From Lentzea guizhouensis (GTDB lineage: Bacteria; Actinomycetota; Actinomycetes; Mycobacteriales; Pseudonocardiaceae): a DNA stretch of 64,000 nucleotides. Positions 27,859-36,267 of the stretch are shown one piece after another. Position 1 is the stretch's first letter. Each line of letters starts with the position of its first letter. Where the stretch lies: contig NZ_CP016793.1 of assembly GCF_001701025.1 (NCBI RefSeq), positions 3,720,001 through 3,784,000 of the forward strand, written 5' to 3'. The translations under genes and the position numbers were made by a program. The notes under the pieces are model-generated. The model worked only from the letters and a program-made list of their open reading frames with translations. It was not told the DNA's origin and did not search any database.

Positions 27859-29367
27859 ATGACCCAGTACGTGGCCGCGATCGACCAGGGCACCACGTCG
27901 ACCCGCTGCATGATCTTCGACCACTCCGGGCGGGTGGTGTCGGTCGACCAGAAGGAACACGAGCAGATCTTCCCGAAGGCCGGGTGGGTCGAGCACGACC
28001 CGAAGGAGGTCTGGCAGAACACCCGCCAGGTCGCCGCGGGCGCGCTCGCCAAGGCCGACCTGACCACCGCCGACATCGCCGCCGTCGGCATCACCAACCA
28101 GCGCGAGACGGCGGTGGTGTGGGACCGCAACACCGGCGAGCCCGTCTACAACGCCATCGTCTGGCAGGACACCCGCACCGACAAGATCGTGCAGGAGCTG
28201 GGTGCGCTGGGCGGCGGTCAGGAGCGGTACCGCGCCAAGGTCGGGTTGCCGCTGGCGACCTACTTCTCCGGCCCCAAGGTCCGCTGGATCCTCGACAACG
28301 TCGAGGGCGCGCGGGAGAAGGCCGAGGCGGGCGACCTGGTGTTCGGCAACATGGACACCTGGGTGCTGTGGAACATGACCGGCGGGGTCGACGGCGGCGT
28401 GCACGTCACCGACCCGACGAACGCCTCCCGCACCATGCTGATGGACCTCGACACCCTGCAGTGGGACTCCTCGATCGCTTCGGACATGGGCATCCCGATG
28501 TCGATGCTGCCGGAGATCCGGTCCTCGTCGGAGGTCTACGGCCAGGTGCGTGAACGCGGCGCGCTGGCCGGGGTGCCGATCGCCGGCATCCTCGGCGACC
28601 AGCAGGCGGCGACGTTCGGCCAGGCCTGCCTCTCGCCCGGCGAGGCCAAGAACACCTACGGCACCGGCAACTTCATGCTGCTCAACACCGGCACCGAGAA
28701 GGTGATGAGCGAAAACGGGTTGCTCACCACCATCTGCTACAAGATCGGCGAGGCGGCGCCCGTCTACGCGCTGGAGGGCTCGATCGCGGTCACCGGTTCG
28801 CTGGTGCAGTGGCTGCGCGACAACCTCGGCATGATCGGCAGCGCGGCCGAGATCGAGGAGCACGCGCGGCGCGTGGAGGACAACGGCGGCGCCTACTTCG
28901 TGCCGGCGTTCTCGGGCCTCTTCGCGCCGTACTGGCGGTCCGACGCCCGCGGCGCGATCGTGGGCCTCACCCGGTTCGTCAACAAGGGCCACCTGGCGCG
29001 TGCGGTGCTGGAGGCGACCGCGTTCCAGACGCGCGAGGTGCTCGACGCGATGAACGCCGACTCCGGTGTGGACCTGACCGCGTTGAAGGTCGACGGCGGC
29101 ATGGTCGTGAACGAGCTGCTGATGCAGTTCCAGGCGGACATCCTGGGAGTGCCGGTGATCCGGCCGGTCGTCGCGGAGACGACCGCGCTGGGTGCGGCTT
29201 ATGCGGCCGGGCTCGCGGTCGGGTTCTGGGAGACCGAGGACGACATCCGCGAGAACTGGGCGATGGACAAGCAGTGGGAGCCGCAGATGGACGACTCCCG
29301 CCGCACGTCGGAGTACGCGAACTGGAAGAAGGCCGTCACGAAGACCTTCGACTGGGTGGAGGACTGA
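27859..29367 (+). CDS. glpK: glycerol kinase
   Basis: 502-residue FGGY-family kinase phosphorylating glycerol to sn-glycerol-3-phosphate, the substrate of GlpD. ATG at 27859 ([20 protein letters not shown]) carries the DQGTTS phosphate motif; glycerol contacts appear in [13 protein letters not shown] and [12 protein letters not shown], and the ATPase-fold second half has [25 protein letters not shown] and [18 protein letters not shown]. Trapping of glycerol entering through the adjacent facilitator is the obvious role. Confidence 0.97.
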   Translation: MTQYVAAIDQGTTSTRCMIFDHSGRVVSVDQKEHEQIFPKAGWVEHDPKEVWQNTRQVAAGALAKADLTTADIAAVGITNQRETAVVWDRNTGEPVYNAIVWQDTRTDKIVQELGALGGGQERYRAKVGLPLATYFSGPKVRWILDNVEGAREKAEAGDLVFGNMDTWVLWNMTGGVDGGVHVTDPTNASRTMLMDLDTLQWDSSIASDMGIPMSMLPEIRSSSEVYGQVRERGALAGVPIAGILGDQQAATFGQACLSPGEAKNTYGTGNFMLLNTGTEKVMSENGLLTTICYKIGEAAPVYALEGSIAVTGSLVQWLRDNLGMIGSAAEIEEHARRVEDNGGAYFVPAFSGLFAPYWRSDARGAIVGLTRFVNKGHLARAVLEATAFQTREVLDAMNADSGVDLTALKVDGGMVVNELLMQFQADILGVPVIRPVVAETTALGAAYAAGLAVGFWETEDDIRENWAMDKQWEPQMDDSRRTSEYANWKKAVTKTFDWVED

Positions 29368-29410
29368 GTTTTTGGCGCTCGCTCCGCTCGCGCGGTGAGT
29401 TCGTCGAGAA

Positions 29411-29488
29411 GCCGGTCGTCCGGCCGACTCACTCGTGCCGAAATGGGCTTCGCCGATTTCGGCACGAGCGGGTGACCGGACGACCGGC
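29411..29488. terminator. nested double inverted repeat between glpK and sortase-like gene
   Basis: Inner arms CTCGTGCCGAAAT (29432-29444) and ATTTCGGCACGAG (29456-29468) and outer arms GCCGGTCGTCCGG (29411-29423) and CCGGACGACCGGC (29476-29488) are both perfect, giving a two-storey stem. It fills the 137-bp gap between two convergent genes and is long enough to act as a bidirectional terminator. A weaker third layer (GTGAGTTCGT / CACGAACTCGC) extends outwards. Confidence 0.65.
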
Positions 29489-29504
29489 ACGAACTCGCGG
29501 CCTG

Positions 29505-30059
29505 TCAGGCAACCGGGACCCCGTGCACGATCACGTTGTCGCGGGTGCCGCACGTGATCAGCCGCAGCCCCTCGAAGTCCGCGTCCTTCGCCACGGCCGC
29601 GGCGAAGTAGTCGTCGCGGATCGTCCGCTCGGTGTGCGTCACCGTGAACCGCGCCACCGAACCGTCCTTCTTGGACACTTCGACGACATCGCCGGCGGAC
29701 AGGTCGTTCAGCCGGTAGTACACGCCGCGGGCCCCGTTGCTCTCGATCCGGCCGACGATGATCCACTGCTTCGGATGCGTTTGGTGCCAACCGGCCTGCA
29801 TGCCCTCGTTGGCGGGCGGCATCTGCACGGCACCGTCGGCGCCGAGCGTCAGCTGGATCAACGACGACCGCACGCCGATGCGTTCGACCCTCAGCTCCAT
29901 CGGATCCGAGTCGCCCAACGGCGACACCACCGGCGGCGGAGCGCTGTCGCTCGTCGCCGCCGTCGGCTTCGGTGCCGGCCCCGTCGAACAGCCGGTGAGC
30001 AGGGCAACGCTCAGCACCGCGATCAAGACACGAGTCCCCACGAACTCATTGACGCACAT
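29505..30059 (-). CDS. sortase-like lipoprotein lacking the catalytic His (pseudosortase)
   Basis: 184 residues, class E/F-like sortase fold. The N-terminus ends in a lipobox (LLTGCSTG), so the mature protein is probably a lipid-anchored exoprotein. Alignment by eye with the sortase encoded 0.5 kb upstream: PMQAGWYRH matches GMQAGWHQTH; the catalytic-His motif VVLGHVDG reads IIVGRIES, so His is Arg; the Cys is kept in LRLITCG, but the segment between Cys and the catalytic Arg is shortened from about ten residues to CGTRDN. Two of three catalytic features are thus altered. Start could also be the in-frame GTG at 30041. Confidence 0.8.
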   Translation of the reverse strand: MCVNEFVGTRVLIAVLSVALLTGCSTGPAPKPTAATSDSAPPPVVSPLGDSDPMELRVERIGVRSSLIQLTLGADGAVQMPPANEGMQAGWHQTHPKQWIIVGRIESNGARGVYYRLNDLSAGDVVEVSKKDGSVARFTVTHTERTIRDDYFAAAVAKDADFEGLRLITCGTRDNVIVHGVPVA

Positions 30060-30121
30060 CCGGTGGGTTAGTTGCTCGGTCGATCAAGGGAGATGAACGT
30101 GATCGACATTGCGCCGGTGCG

Positions 30122-30550
30122 TCACGCCGTGCCGCCGCCACCCGTTTGTGGTGCACCCTTGGGCTTTTTGACCGGAGGCTTGGCGGGTTTCTGCGGTGGT
30201 GGTGTGGTGGTGGTCACGGGAGCTTTGACCGTGAAGCTGTCCACGAGCGACCCCGCCTTGCAGAAGATCCGCGCCTGGTAGGTGCCGGGTGTCGCGGCCG
30301 CCTCGCCCTCGCCGATCGTGGCGGTGGGCACCGGGTTCAGCTTGATCGGCGCGGCGAACCCGGCCGAGGTGGCCTCCGGTGCGCAGTTGTACAGCGGGCC
30401 GAGCTCGATCTTCACGACCCCGCCGGGCGCGTACTCGGCCTGGTCGAGGAAGTCGCGCGGCACGTCTCCCGGCTGGGCGGTGGCGGCCGGGGTCAGCACG
30501 ACCGCGGCGAGGATGGTCAGTGCGGCGGTGGTTCTCTTCGTTCCCTTCAT
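30122..30550 (-). CDS. secreted Ig-like protein with C-terminal PQTGGGGTA motif
   Basis: 142 residues. Signal peptide MKGTKRTTAALTILAAVVL (cleavage near ATAQ), then a roughly 85-residue beta-rich domain with two cysteines (YNCAPE, IFCKAG) that probably pair, a Thr/Pro/Lys linker (VTTTTPPPQKPAKPPVKKP) and the terminus KGAPQTGGGGTA. The motif resembles an LPxTG-type sorting signal, but the protein ends right after it, without the membrane helix and basic tail of classical sortase substrates. Overlaps the upstream sortase by 4 bp. Paralogous to the protein at 31161-31595. Function unknown. Confidence 0.8.
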   Translation of the reverse strand: MKGTKRTTAALTILAAVVLTPAATAQPGDVPRDFLDQAEYAPGGVVKIELGPLYNCAPEATSAGFAAPIKLNPVPTATIGEGEAAATPGTYQARIFCKAGSLVDSFTVKAPVTTTTPPPQKPAKPPVKKPKGAPQTGGGGTA

Positions 30551-31161
30551 GTTTCCCCCTTCTGGTCTTGAACGAGCGTTGCGTAGACGATCACGTTGTC
30601 CCGGTAGCTGCGCGCGGCCTGGTCGTAGCTGCCACCGCAGGTGATCAAGCGCAGCTCGGGGACGTCGGTGTCGCCGTAGACGGCCTCCGTCGGGAAGCTG
30701 TCCTTGGCGATCTGCTCGGTGCGGCGCACGCGGAACGTCGCGGTCGTACCGTCCTTCCTGGACACCACGACCTCGTCACCCGCGACGAGCTCCTTGAGCC
30801 GGAAGAAGATCCCGGCCTGCCTGTTGCCGTCGACGTGGCCGAGGACTACGGCCGGTCCCGGCTCGCCCGGCGTGCGGGCGTGGCGGTACCACCCGGCCTG
30901 CATGGGCTGCTCGACCGGTGGCACCTCGACGGTCTCGTCGGGGTTGAGGCCCAGCGGGACGAGCGAGGACACCGCGCCGATCTTCGGGATGCGGACCTCG
31001 GTGGGTTCCGACGGTGGCAGTCCCCGGCTCGAACTCGGTGTCGTCGCGTCGGCTGTCGTGGTGGTTGGCGGAAGTGGTGCGGCCGGGAGCTCGGGGGCCG
31101 GTGGGGCGGCACAGGCACCGAGGAGCGCCAGTGCCGCCACCGCGAGGGCGAGGCGCTTCAT
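30547..31161 (-). CDS. sortase (class E/F-like), predicted lipoprotein
   Basis: 204 residues. Lipobox LLGACAAP follows MKRLALAVAALA, then a Pro/Thr-rich linker and the sortase barrel: VRIPKIGAVSSLVPLGL, QPMQAGWYRH, the catalytic His in AVVLGHVDGNRQAG, the Cys in LRLITCGGSYD and the Arg in ARSYRDNVIVYA. All three catalytic residues are present. The start codon overlaps the stop of the upstream substrate-like gene (ATGA) and the stop overlaps the start of the downstream one, so enzyme and both candidate substrates are made together. Class F sortases of actinobacteria have the same short layout; lipid anchoring instead of a helix is less usual. Confidence 0.88.
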   Translation of the reverse strand: MKRLALAVAALALLGACAAPPAPELPAAPLPPTTTTADATTPSSSRGLPPSEPTEVRIPKIGAVSSLVPLGLNPDETVEVPPVEQPMQAGWYRHARTPGEPGPAVVLGHVDGNRQAGIFFRLKELVAGDEVVVSRKDGTTATFRVRRTEQIAKDSFPTEAVYGDTDVPELRLITCGGSYDQAARSYRDNVIVYATLVQDQKGET

Positions 31162-31595
31162 CAGACCGTGCCGCCGCCACCGGTCTGCGGCGCACCCTTC
31201 GGCTTCACGATCGGGGCCTTGGGCTTCTGCACGGGCGCGGGTGCCTCAGGTGCCTTCGCCTGCTCCAGGACGCGGAACGACTTGGACACGTACTCGCCAC
31301 CGCACTTCAGCGACGTGCGGTACTCGCCGGCCCAGTTGCCGGCGGTCGCCTTGGTGCGCATGATGTTCGGCGGGTCGAGCTGGAACTCGGGTGCGACGTG
31401 GCCGACGAACCCGGTGGAGCCGACCGTGCCCTCGCAGTTCGCGGTCACGTCGTAGGAGACGGTGATGGTCTCGCCGGGCAGGTACTCGGCCTTGTCGAGC
31501 GAGTACGTGTCGCCGGACTGGGCGTTGCCGGCCGGCGTGAAGACCAGCGCGAGAGCGGCGGCGGTCAGGCCGAGAACGGGTGCGGTGCGGTTCAT
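31161..31595 (-). CDS. secreted Ig-like protein with C-terminal PQTGGGGTV motif
   Basis: 144 residues from ATG 31595, preceded by a GGGGGGAA ribosome binding site; the frame is open to 31664 but the upstream part is not protein-like. Signal peptide MNRTAPVLGLTAAALALVF, cleavage near GNAQ. Mature domain about 85 residues with two cysteines (ANCEGT, LKCGGE) and strand patterns YLPGETITVSYDV and GEYRTSLKC, parallel to the paralogue at 30122-30550. A Pro/Ala/Lys linker leads to PKGAPQTGGGGTV at the very end. First gene of the sortase operon. Confidence 0.8.
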   Translation of the reverse strand: MNRTAPVLGLTAAALALVFTPAGNAQSGDTYSLDKAEYLPGETITVSYDVTANCEGTVGSTGFVGHVAPEFQLDPPNIMRTKATAGNWAGEYRTSLKCGGEYVSKSFRVLEQAKAPEAPAPVQKPKAPIVKPKGAPQTGGGGTV

Positions 31596-31713
31596 CTCGT
31601 TCCCCCCAGGACTTTCGGCGCTCACCACCGTCCCGTGTGGACGGTGGTGAGCAACCTCGTGCAACGGACACGCCCGTGGAGGCGGTTCGGTTGCCGGGGG
31701 AGAGCGAAGTTCT

Positions 31714-33117
31714 CTAGTCCAGGTCGTCGTGCCGCATGAGCTGGCGGCCCGACTCGGTGATGGAGCCCGAGAGCGACGGGTAGACCGAGAACGTCGTGGC
31801 GATGTGCTCGACCGTCAGCTGGTTCTGCACGGCCAGCGCGATCGGCAGGATGAGCTCGCTCGCGTTCGGCGCCACCACGACGCCGCCGATGACCACGCCG
31901 GTGGCCGGGCGGCAGAACAGCTTCACGAAGCCGCGGCGCAGGCCCTCCATCTTGGCGCGGGGGTTCGTGGCGAGCGGCAGCACGATCGTGCGGGCCGGCA
32001 CCTCGCCCGAGTCGATGGCCTGCTGGCTGATGCCGACGCTGGCGATCTCGGGGTTGGTGAAGACGTTCGCGGCGACGGTCTTGAGCTTGATCGGGCTGAC
32101 GCCCTCGCCCAGCGCGTGCCACATCGCGATGCGGCCCTGCATGGCGGCGACCGAGGCGAGCAGCAGCACGCCGGTGCAGTCGCCGGCCGCGTAGACGCCG
32201 CTGACGTTCGTGCGGCTGACCCGGTCGACCGGGATGTAGCCGCCGCGCCCGAGCTCGATGCCGATCTTGTCGAGGCCGATGTCGTCGGTGTTCGGGACGG
32301 AGCCGACGGTCATCAGGGCGTGCGACGCCTCGATCGTGCGACCGTCTTCCAGGTGGATCAGGACGCCGTCACCGACGTTCTCGACCTTGTCCGCCCGCGC
32401 GTGCTTGACCACGGCCGTGCCGCGCTCGGCGAACACGTCCTCCAGCACCGCGGCCGCGTCGGCGTCCTCGTGGGGGAGCACCCGGTCCCGGCTGGAGACC
32501 ATCGTCACCTTCACGCCCATCTCGGTGTAGGCGCTGGCGAACTCCACACCGGTCACACCGGAGCCGATGACGGCCAGGTGCTCGGGCAGTTCGGGCAGGT
32601 CGTAGATCTGCCGCCAGGTCAGGACGCGCTTGCCGTCGGGCTCAGCGCCCTGCAGCACGCGCGGGGTGGCACCCGTCGCGATGAGCACCACATCGGCGGT
32701 GAGGACCTCTTCCGCGCCGTCCGGGGTGGTCGCGACCACCCGGTGCTGGGCGAGGCCCTTCGACCCGTCCGCGAACCTGGCCCTGCCGTTGACCAGCCGG
32801 ACGCCCTCGCGCTGCAACCGCGCCCTGACGTCCGCGGACTGGGCGAGGGCGAGGCCCTTCACCCGGCCGTGCACGACCGGCAGGTCGACCGCCGCCTGGT
32901 CGTTGTTGGTCTGGATGCCCAGCTCACCGGCGTTGCGGAAGGCACTGCGAGCCCCCGCCGACGCGATGAAGGTCTTGGACGGCACGCAGTCGTACAGCAC
33001 GCACGCGCCACCCGCCCCGTCGTTCTCCACCAGGGTCACGTCAGCGCTGTGCTGCGCCGCGACCAGGGCTGCCTCGTAACCTGCGGGTCCGCCGCCCATG
33101 ATGACGATGCGGGTCAC
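31714..33117 (-). CDS. lpdA: flavin-dependent disulfide-reductase-fold dehydrogenase (LpdA-like, NAD(P)H-quinone type)
   Basis: 467 residues. FAD fold RIVIMGGGPAGYEAALVAAQ, redox-centre region GGACVLYDCVPSKTF, NAD fold AVIGSGVTGVEFASAYTEMG and second FAD motif VYAAGDCTG. The redox region has both cysteines in the CxxxxC spacing, but the C-terminal interface shows VYPSLSGSITE where a true lipoamide dehydrogenase has a His-x4-Glu dyad. It is therefore unlikely to be the pyruvate-dehydrogenase component. From memory M. tuberculosis LpdA (Rv3303c), beside glpD2, is a quinone reductase of this type, and the neighbourhood here agrees. Confidence 0.88.
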   Translation of the reverse strand: MTRIVIMGGGPAGYEAALVAAQHSADVTLVENDGAGGACVLYDCVPSKTFIASAGARSAFRNAGELGIQTNNDQAAVDLPVVHGRVKGLALAQSADVRARLQREGVRLVNGRARFADGSKGLAQHRVVATTPDGAEEVLTADVVLIATGATPRVLQGAEPDGKRVLTWRQIYDLPELPEHLAVIGSGVTGVEFASAYTEMGVKVTMVSSRDRVLPHEDADAAAVLEDVFAERGTAVVKHARADKVENVGDGVLIHLEDGRTIEASHALMTVGSVPNTDDIGLDKIGIELGRGGYIPVDRVSRTNVSGVYAAGDCTGVLLLASVAAMQGRIAMWHALGEGVSPIKLKTVAANVFTNPEIASVGISQQAIDSGEVPARTIVLPLATNPRAKMEGLRRGFVKLFCRPATGVVIGGVVVAPNASELILPIALAVQNQLTVEHIATTFSVYPSLSGSITESGRQLMRHDDLD

Positions 33118-33226
33118 GATCAGTTCCCTTCTGCGCGCTTGCTGGCCGGCACAACCGTACGCGTTGTCGTGAACCGCCGTGTCGCCAGGACCGAAAGCTG
33201 ATCGTCGAGTCGCTACTCTGTCGGAC

Positions 33227-33676
33227 GTGCCGCTCTATGCCGCGTACGGATCGAACATGGATCCGAACCAGATGATGGAGCGAGCCCCGTACTCCCCGCT
33301 CGCGGGGACCGGCTGGCTCGTGGGTTGGCGTCTGACCTTCGGCGGCGAGGACCTCGGCTGGGAGGGCGCGCTCGCCACCATCGTCGAGGAGCCGGACCAG
33401 CAGACGTTCTGCGTGCTCTACGACGTGTCACCGCGTGACGAGTCGCGCCTGGACCGGTGGGAGGGGGCGCTCGGGCTGTACAAGAAGATCAGGCTGCGGG
33501 TGCAGACCCTCGAGGGTTCGGTCGTGGCCTGGCTGTACGTGCTCGACGCGTACGAGGGCGGGCTGCCGTCCGCGCGGTACATCGGGGTGGTCGCCGATGC
33601 CGCGGAGGCCGCCGGTGCGCCGGACGACTACGTGAACGACCTGCGCACCCGCCCCTGCCAGGGCATCGGCCCCTGA
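33227..33676 (+). CDS. gamma-glutamylcyclotransferase-like protein
   Basis: 149 residues starting at GTG 33227 (VPLYAAYGSNMDPNQMMERA). The YGSNM nucleotide/substrate loop of the cyclotransferase fold is intact; the catalytic acid is probably a Glu in EGALATIVEEPDQQ or DRWEGALGLYKK. Ends LRTRPCQGIGP. Such proteins cyclise gamma-glutamyl amines or peptides to 5-oxoproline; the substrate is unknown. A TACTCT -10-like box seven bases before the GTG suggests a leaderless transcript. Divergent from lpdA. Confidence 0.88.
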   Translation: MPLYAAYGSNMDPNQMMERAPYSPLAGTGWLVGWRLTFGGEDLGWEGALATIVEEPDQQTFCVLYDVSPRDESRLDRWEGALGLYKKIRLRVQTLEGSVVAWLYVLDAYEGGLPSARYIGVVADAAEAAGAPDDYVNDLRTRPCQGIGP

Positions 33677-33685
33677 CCCCTCGTC

Positions 33686-33729
33686 CCCTTCTCGGCGGGC
33701 ACGCGGGGCCCCCACGTGCCCCAGAAGGG
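33686..33729. terminator. hairpin between convergent genes
   Basis: Imperfect stem with ends CCCCTTCT and AGAAGGG and inner pairing GGCACGCGGGG with CCCCACGTGCC. It sits between the cyclotransferase-like gene and the end of the EspG gene and can serve both strands. Confidence 0.6.
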
Positions 33730-33752
33730 AACGTGGGACTCCCGCGTGACCG

Positions 33753-34568
33753 TCAGGCAGGGCGGCCGGTGGCCTCGTCGAGCAGTTCGACGAGGTGGTG
33801 GTGCAGCCTGCGGTAGTCCACCGGACTGATCGTCGACCACGGCGGCTGTCCCGGTGTGGCGCGCCTCATCTGCAGGTAGCGGCCCTTCGGCGTGTCGTAG
33901 AACGACACCACGCGGTCCGGCCGCACCCGCTTGCCCCACTTGTCGCGGGCCGCCGCGCCGAACTGGCCGCGGTTGGTCGCGTCGCGGACCATCTCGGCCA
34001 GGGTGTGGGCGTCGTCGGCGCGCAGGCTCCTGGAGCGGAGGTGCTGTTCGAGGTCCTCCGGCGAGGCCGCTGAGGACGCCGCTGCGTCCAGGTCCGCCGA
34101 CGGCAGGGTGATCGAGTGGCCCTCGCCCGCCTGGGCCGACGGCAGGACCGTCAGCGCCTCGCGGGGCAGGCCGTCCGCCTCCGCCGGGCGCAGGACCAGC
34201 TGGCCGCCGTCCAGCACGGCCAGCACACCCGCCTGGCCCTTGCCCGCGGCCAGCACCCGGACGCTGCGCTCGTCGAGCCAGATGCGGGCGTCGATCTCCT
34301 GCTGCGGCCGGTTGAGGACGTGCAGCAGGTCTTCCAGGGTCGGGTCCAGGGCTCGCGGGCCGCCCAGCCCGCGGGCGCCGAGCTGACGCCAGACCTGGTC
34401 CTCCAGGTCGCGGCGTTCCTCCCGGGTCTTGCCCGGCGAGGGGACCTTGAGGACGAGCGGCATCGTCTCCAGGCCCAGGTGTTCCCAGAGGACGTCGAAC
34501 TCCAGCGCGGAGATGATCACCGGGTCTCGCGTGTCGCTCATCCCGAAGTCCAGGCCCAGCAGCGTCAT
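33753..34568 (-). CDS. EspG family ESX secretion-associated chaperone
   Basis: 271 residues. EspG proteins are cytosolic chaperones that bind the tips of PE-PPE dimers and deliver them to type VII (ESX) secretion machines. Pattern seen: ISALEFDVLWEHLGLETMPL at the N-terminus, the long helical/strand middle with IWLDERSVRVLAAGKGQAGV, and the C-terminal SFYDTPKGRYLQMRR...TISPVDYRRLHHHLVELL typical of actinobacterial EspG. Start ATG 34568 overlaps the stop of the PPE-like gene (ATGA). Together with the PE-like gene upstream it forms a substrate-chaperone operon; no ESX core genes (eccB-E, mycP) occur in the window. Confidence 0.88.
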   Translation of the reverse strand: MTLLGLDFGMSDTRDPVIISALEFDVLWEHLGLETMPLVLKVPSPGKTREERRDLEDQVWRQLGARGLGGPRALDPTLEDLLHVLNRPQQEIDARIWLDERSVRVLAAGKGQAGVLAVLDGGQLVLRPAEADGLPREALTVLPSAQAGEGHSITLPSADLDAAASSAASPEDLEQHLRSRSLRADDAHTLAEMVRDATNRGQFGAAARDKWGKRVRPDRVVSFYDTPKGRYLQMRRATPGQPPWSTISPVDYRRLHHHLVELLDEATGRPA

Positions 34569-35815
34569 CAGTCGGTCGTGCTCTCCCCGATCACCGGCAG
34601 CGTGTAGCTGCCGATCCCGTAGATGTCGTCGCGCTCGCGGAGGTAGTCGGCAGCCTTGTGCTCGATGTCCTCCTCTTCCTCGCCCTTGCGCGGGCCCATG
34701 CCGCCGAACGGGTCGTACGACTGCGGCAGCGGCACGGCGCGCTGGTGGACGCGGTCGCCGTTCTGGCCGCCGATGGTGCCCGCGGAGGAGCCCATCGCCG
34801 GACCGCCGGGCGTGCTCACGCCGGCGGCCGACGCCGAGTGGCCGGCCAGCGGGTTGATGACCGAGGACGACGCCGCGGTCGCGCCCTCCTCCATCTCCCG
34901 CACCTCACCGTTCGACGAGGAGGAGTTCTTGCCGGAACGCTGACCTGGCACGGCACCCGCGGTACCCGCGGTGCCCGAGGCGCCGGTGCCGACCGGGCCG
35001 GAGCTGCCCGTGGAGGACGGCGATCCGGTGCCCGTACCCGTCGTCGCAGCCGGCGACACGCCCGAGGTGCGCGTGGACGTGCCCGGTGCGGTGCCGGGTG
35101 CGGTGCCGGGCGCCGTGTTGCCGCCACCACCGCGGGGCGCGACGGTCGAGCCACGACCGCCGGAGCCGGAGCGGGTGCGCGGGACGGCGCCCGCTCCGCC
35201 ACGCGGGCCCACGACCCAGCCGCCGGTCGTGTGCACGCCGGGGCCGCTGTTCGACGTGATGCCGGACGCGCTGATCTGCAGCTGCGGGGGCTGGGTGAAC
35301 TGGCCCAGGGTCGAGGTGTTCGCCGTCGTGGACGACGCGTAGGTGGCCATGACCTCACGGGCGCGGCGCTCGGCCGAGTCCGCGGCCGCCTCCTGCTTCT
35401 CGTGGTCGGTCTGGCCGCCGAAGAGGTGCGTGATGCCGGTGATCAACGCGCCGGGCTGCTCCGCGGTCACCTTGACCGGTGCGGGCATGTCGGCGCGGGC
35501 CTTGGCGATGTGGTCGGCCTGCAGCTCGGCCGAGTAGCGCATCACGTCCGCACCGCCGCGGGCGCCGTCGGCCCAGGCGGCGAGCGGGTTCATGCCGGCG
35601 GCGGCCTGTTCGGCCGCCTTGCCCTGCCAGTGCGCGCCGGACTTGGCGATGCCGCGGTGCAGGTCGTCGTTGATCTCGCTCAGCGCGGACGACACGCCCG
35701 ACCAGCGCTCGATCGAGGCGTGCGAGGCGGAGGCGCCGGGACCGGCGTGGATGCGTTCGTAGAGCTCTTCGTGGCTGTAGCCCTGCCAGCGGTGCTCGAC
35801 CATCTCAGCAACCAC
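34568..35815 (-). CDS. PPE-like type VII secretion substrate
   Basis: 415 residues. Residues 1-180 are helical: WQGYSHEELYERIHAGPGAS, IERWSGVSSALSEINDDL, SGAHWQGKAAEQAAAGMNPL (a WxG-type turn), and MRYSAELQADHIAKARADM, matching the PPE fold that pairs with a PE partner. Residues about 180-380 are Gly/Ser/Thr/Pro-rich low complexity (TAPGTAPGTAPGTSTRTSG). The end is charged (GPRKGEEEEDIEHKAADYLR, DIYGIGSYTLPVIG). Its start overlaps the PE-like gene by 11 bp and its stop overlaps EspG. Probable surface or secreted protein. Confidence 0.85.
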   Translation of the reverse strand: MVAEMVEHRWQGYSHEELYERIHAGPGASASHASIERWSGVSSALSEINDDLHRGIAKSGAHWQGKAAEQAAAGMNPLAAWADGARGGADVMRYSAELQADHIAKARADMPAPVKVTAEQPGALITGITHLFGGQTDHEKQEAAADSAERRAREVMATYASSTTANTSTLGQFTQPPQLQISASGITSNSGPGVHTTGGWVVGPRGGAGAVPRTRSGSGGRGSTVAPRGGGGNTAPGTAPGTAPGTSTRTSGVSPAATTGTGTGSPSSTGSSGPVGTGASGTAGTAGAVPGQRSGKNSSSSNGEVREMEEGATAASSSVINPLAGHSASAAGVSTPGGPAMGSSAGTIGGQNGDRVHQRAVPLPQSYDPFGGMGPRKGEEEEDIEHKAADYLRERDDIYGIGSYTLPVIGESTTD

Positions 35816-36170
35816 TCTTCCCCATCAGGCCGGTGTTGTCGCCCTCGACGACGCGGTACTGGCGCTCGATCTGGTTGAGGTTGTCCATCGCTGTCTTGAG
35901 CTGCCGCTGGTAGTTCTGCAGCGCCTCCAGCGCGGAGTCGCCGTCGGTGACGGACCGCTCGTTGAACTTCTCCGCCGCCTCGGCGCTGACCGGGTCACCC
36001 GCCCACGGCCGCACCCGGAACTCGGTGATCGCGAGCTCGATCTGCTTGTCGAGCTTCGTCAGCGCGGCCGAGAAGGTGCTGCGCAACGCGGGGATCGCCT
36101 CCGGTTCCACGTTCAGCTGGTGCTGGACGGGCGGCGAGGAGTCTGCCCCGCTGCGTCCCCCTGGCGGCAT
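35805..36170 (-). CDS. PE-like / WXG100-like partner protein
   Basis: 121 residues, helical hairpin pattern: IPALRSTFSAALTKLDKQIE, then the turn VRPWAGDPVSAEAAEKFNER and a second helix with ALQNYQRQLKTAMDNLNQIE. The RPWAGDPVS turn takes the place of the WxG motif. It is the first gene of the PE-PPE-EspG operon and overlaps the PPE gene by 11 bp, which fits synthesis as an obligate heterodimer. A C-terminal YxxxD/E-type export signal is plausible in QYRVVEGDNTGL. Confidence 0.8.
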   Translation of the reverse strand: MPPGGRSGADSSPPVQHQLNVEPEAIPALRSTFSAALTKLDKQIELAITEFRVRPWAGDPVSAEAAEKFNERSVTDGDSALEALQNYQRQLKTAMDNLNQIERQYRVVEGDNTGLMGKSGC

Positions 36171-36267
36171 GGTGGAACCTCCGGCGGTTGTGCCTACAAG
36201 CGCTCCGTCACTCTAACCACCGAAGGTAACGCTGGGGAGTGCGATGGGTGACATCCCCCCGTGTGGG

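Noticed and set aside
29411..29488. CRISPR-like or integron-like repeat
   Set aside because: A single nested palindrome with no repeated unit or spacer; best explained as terminator-like structure.
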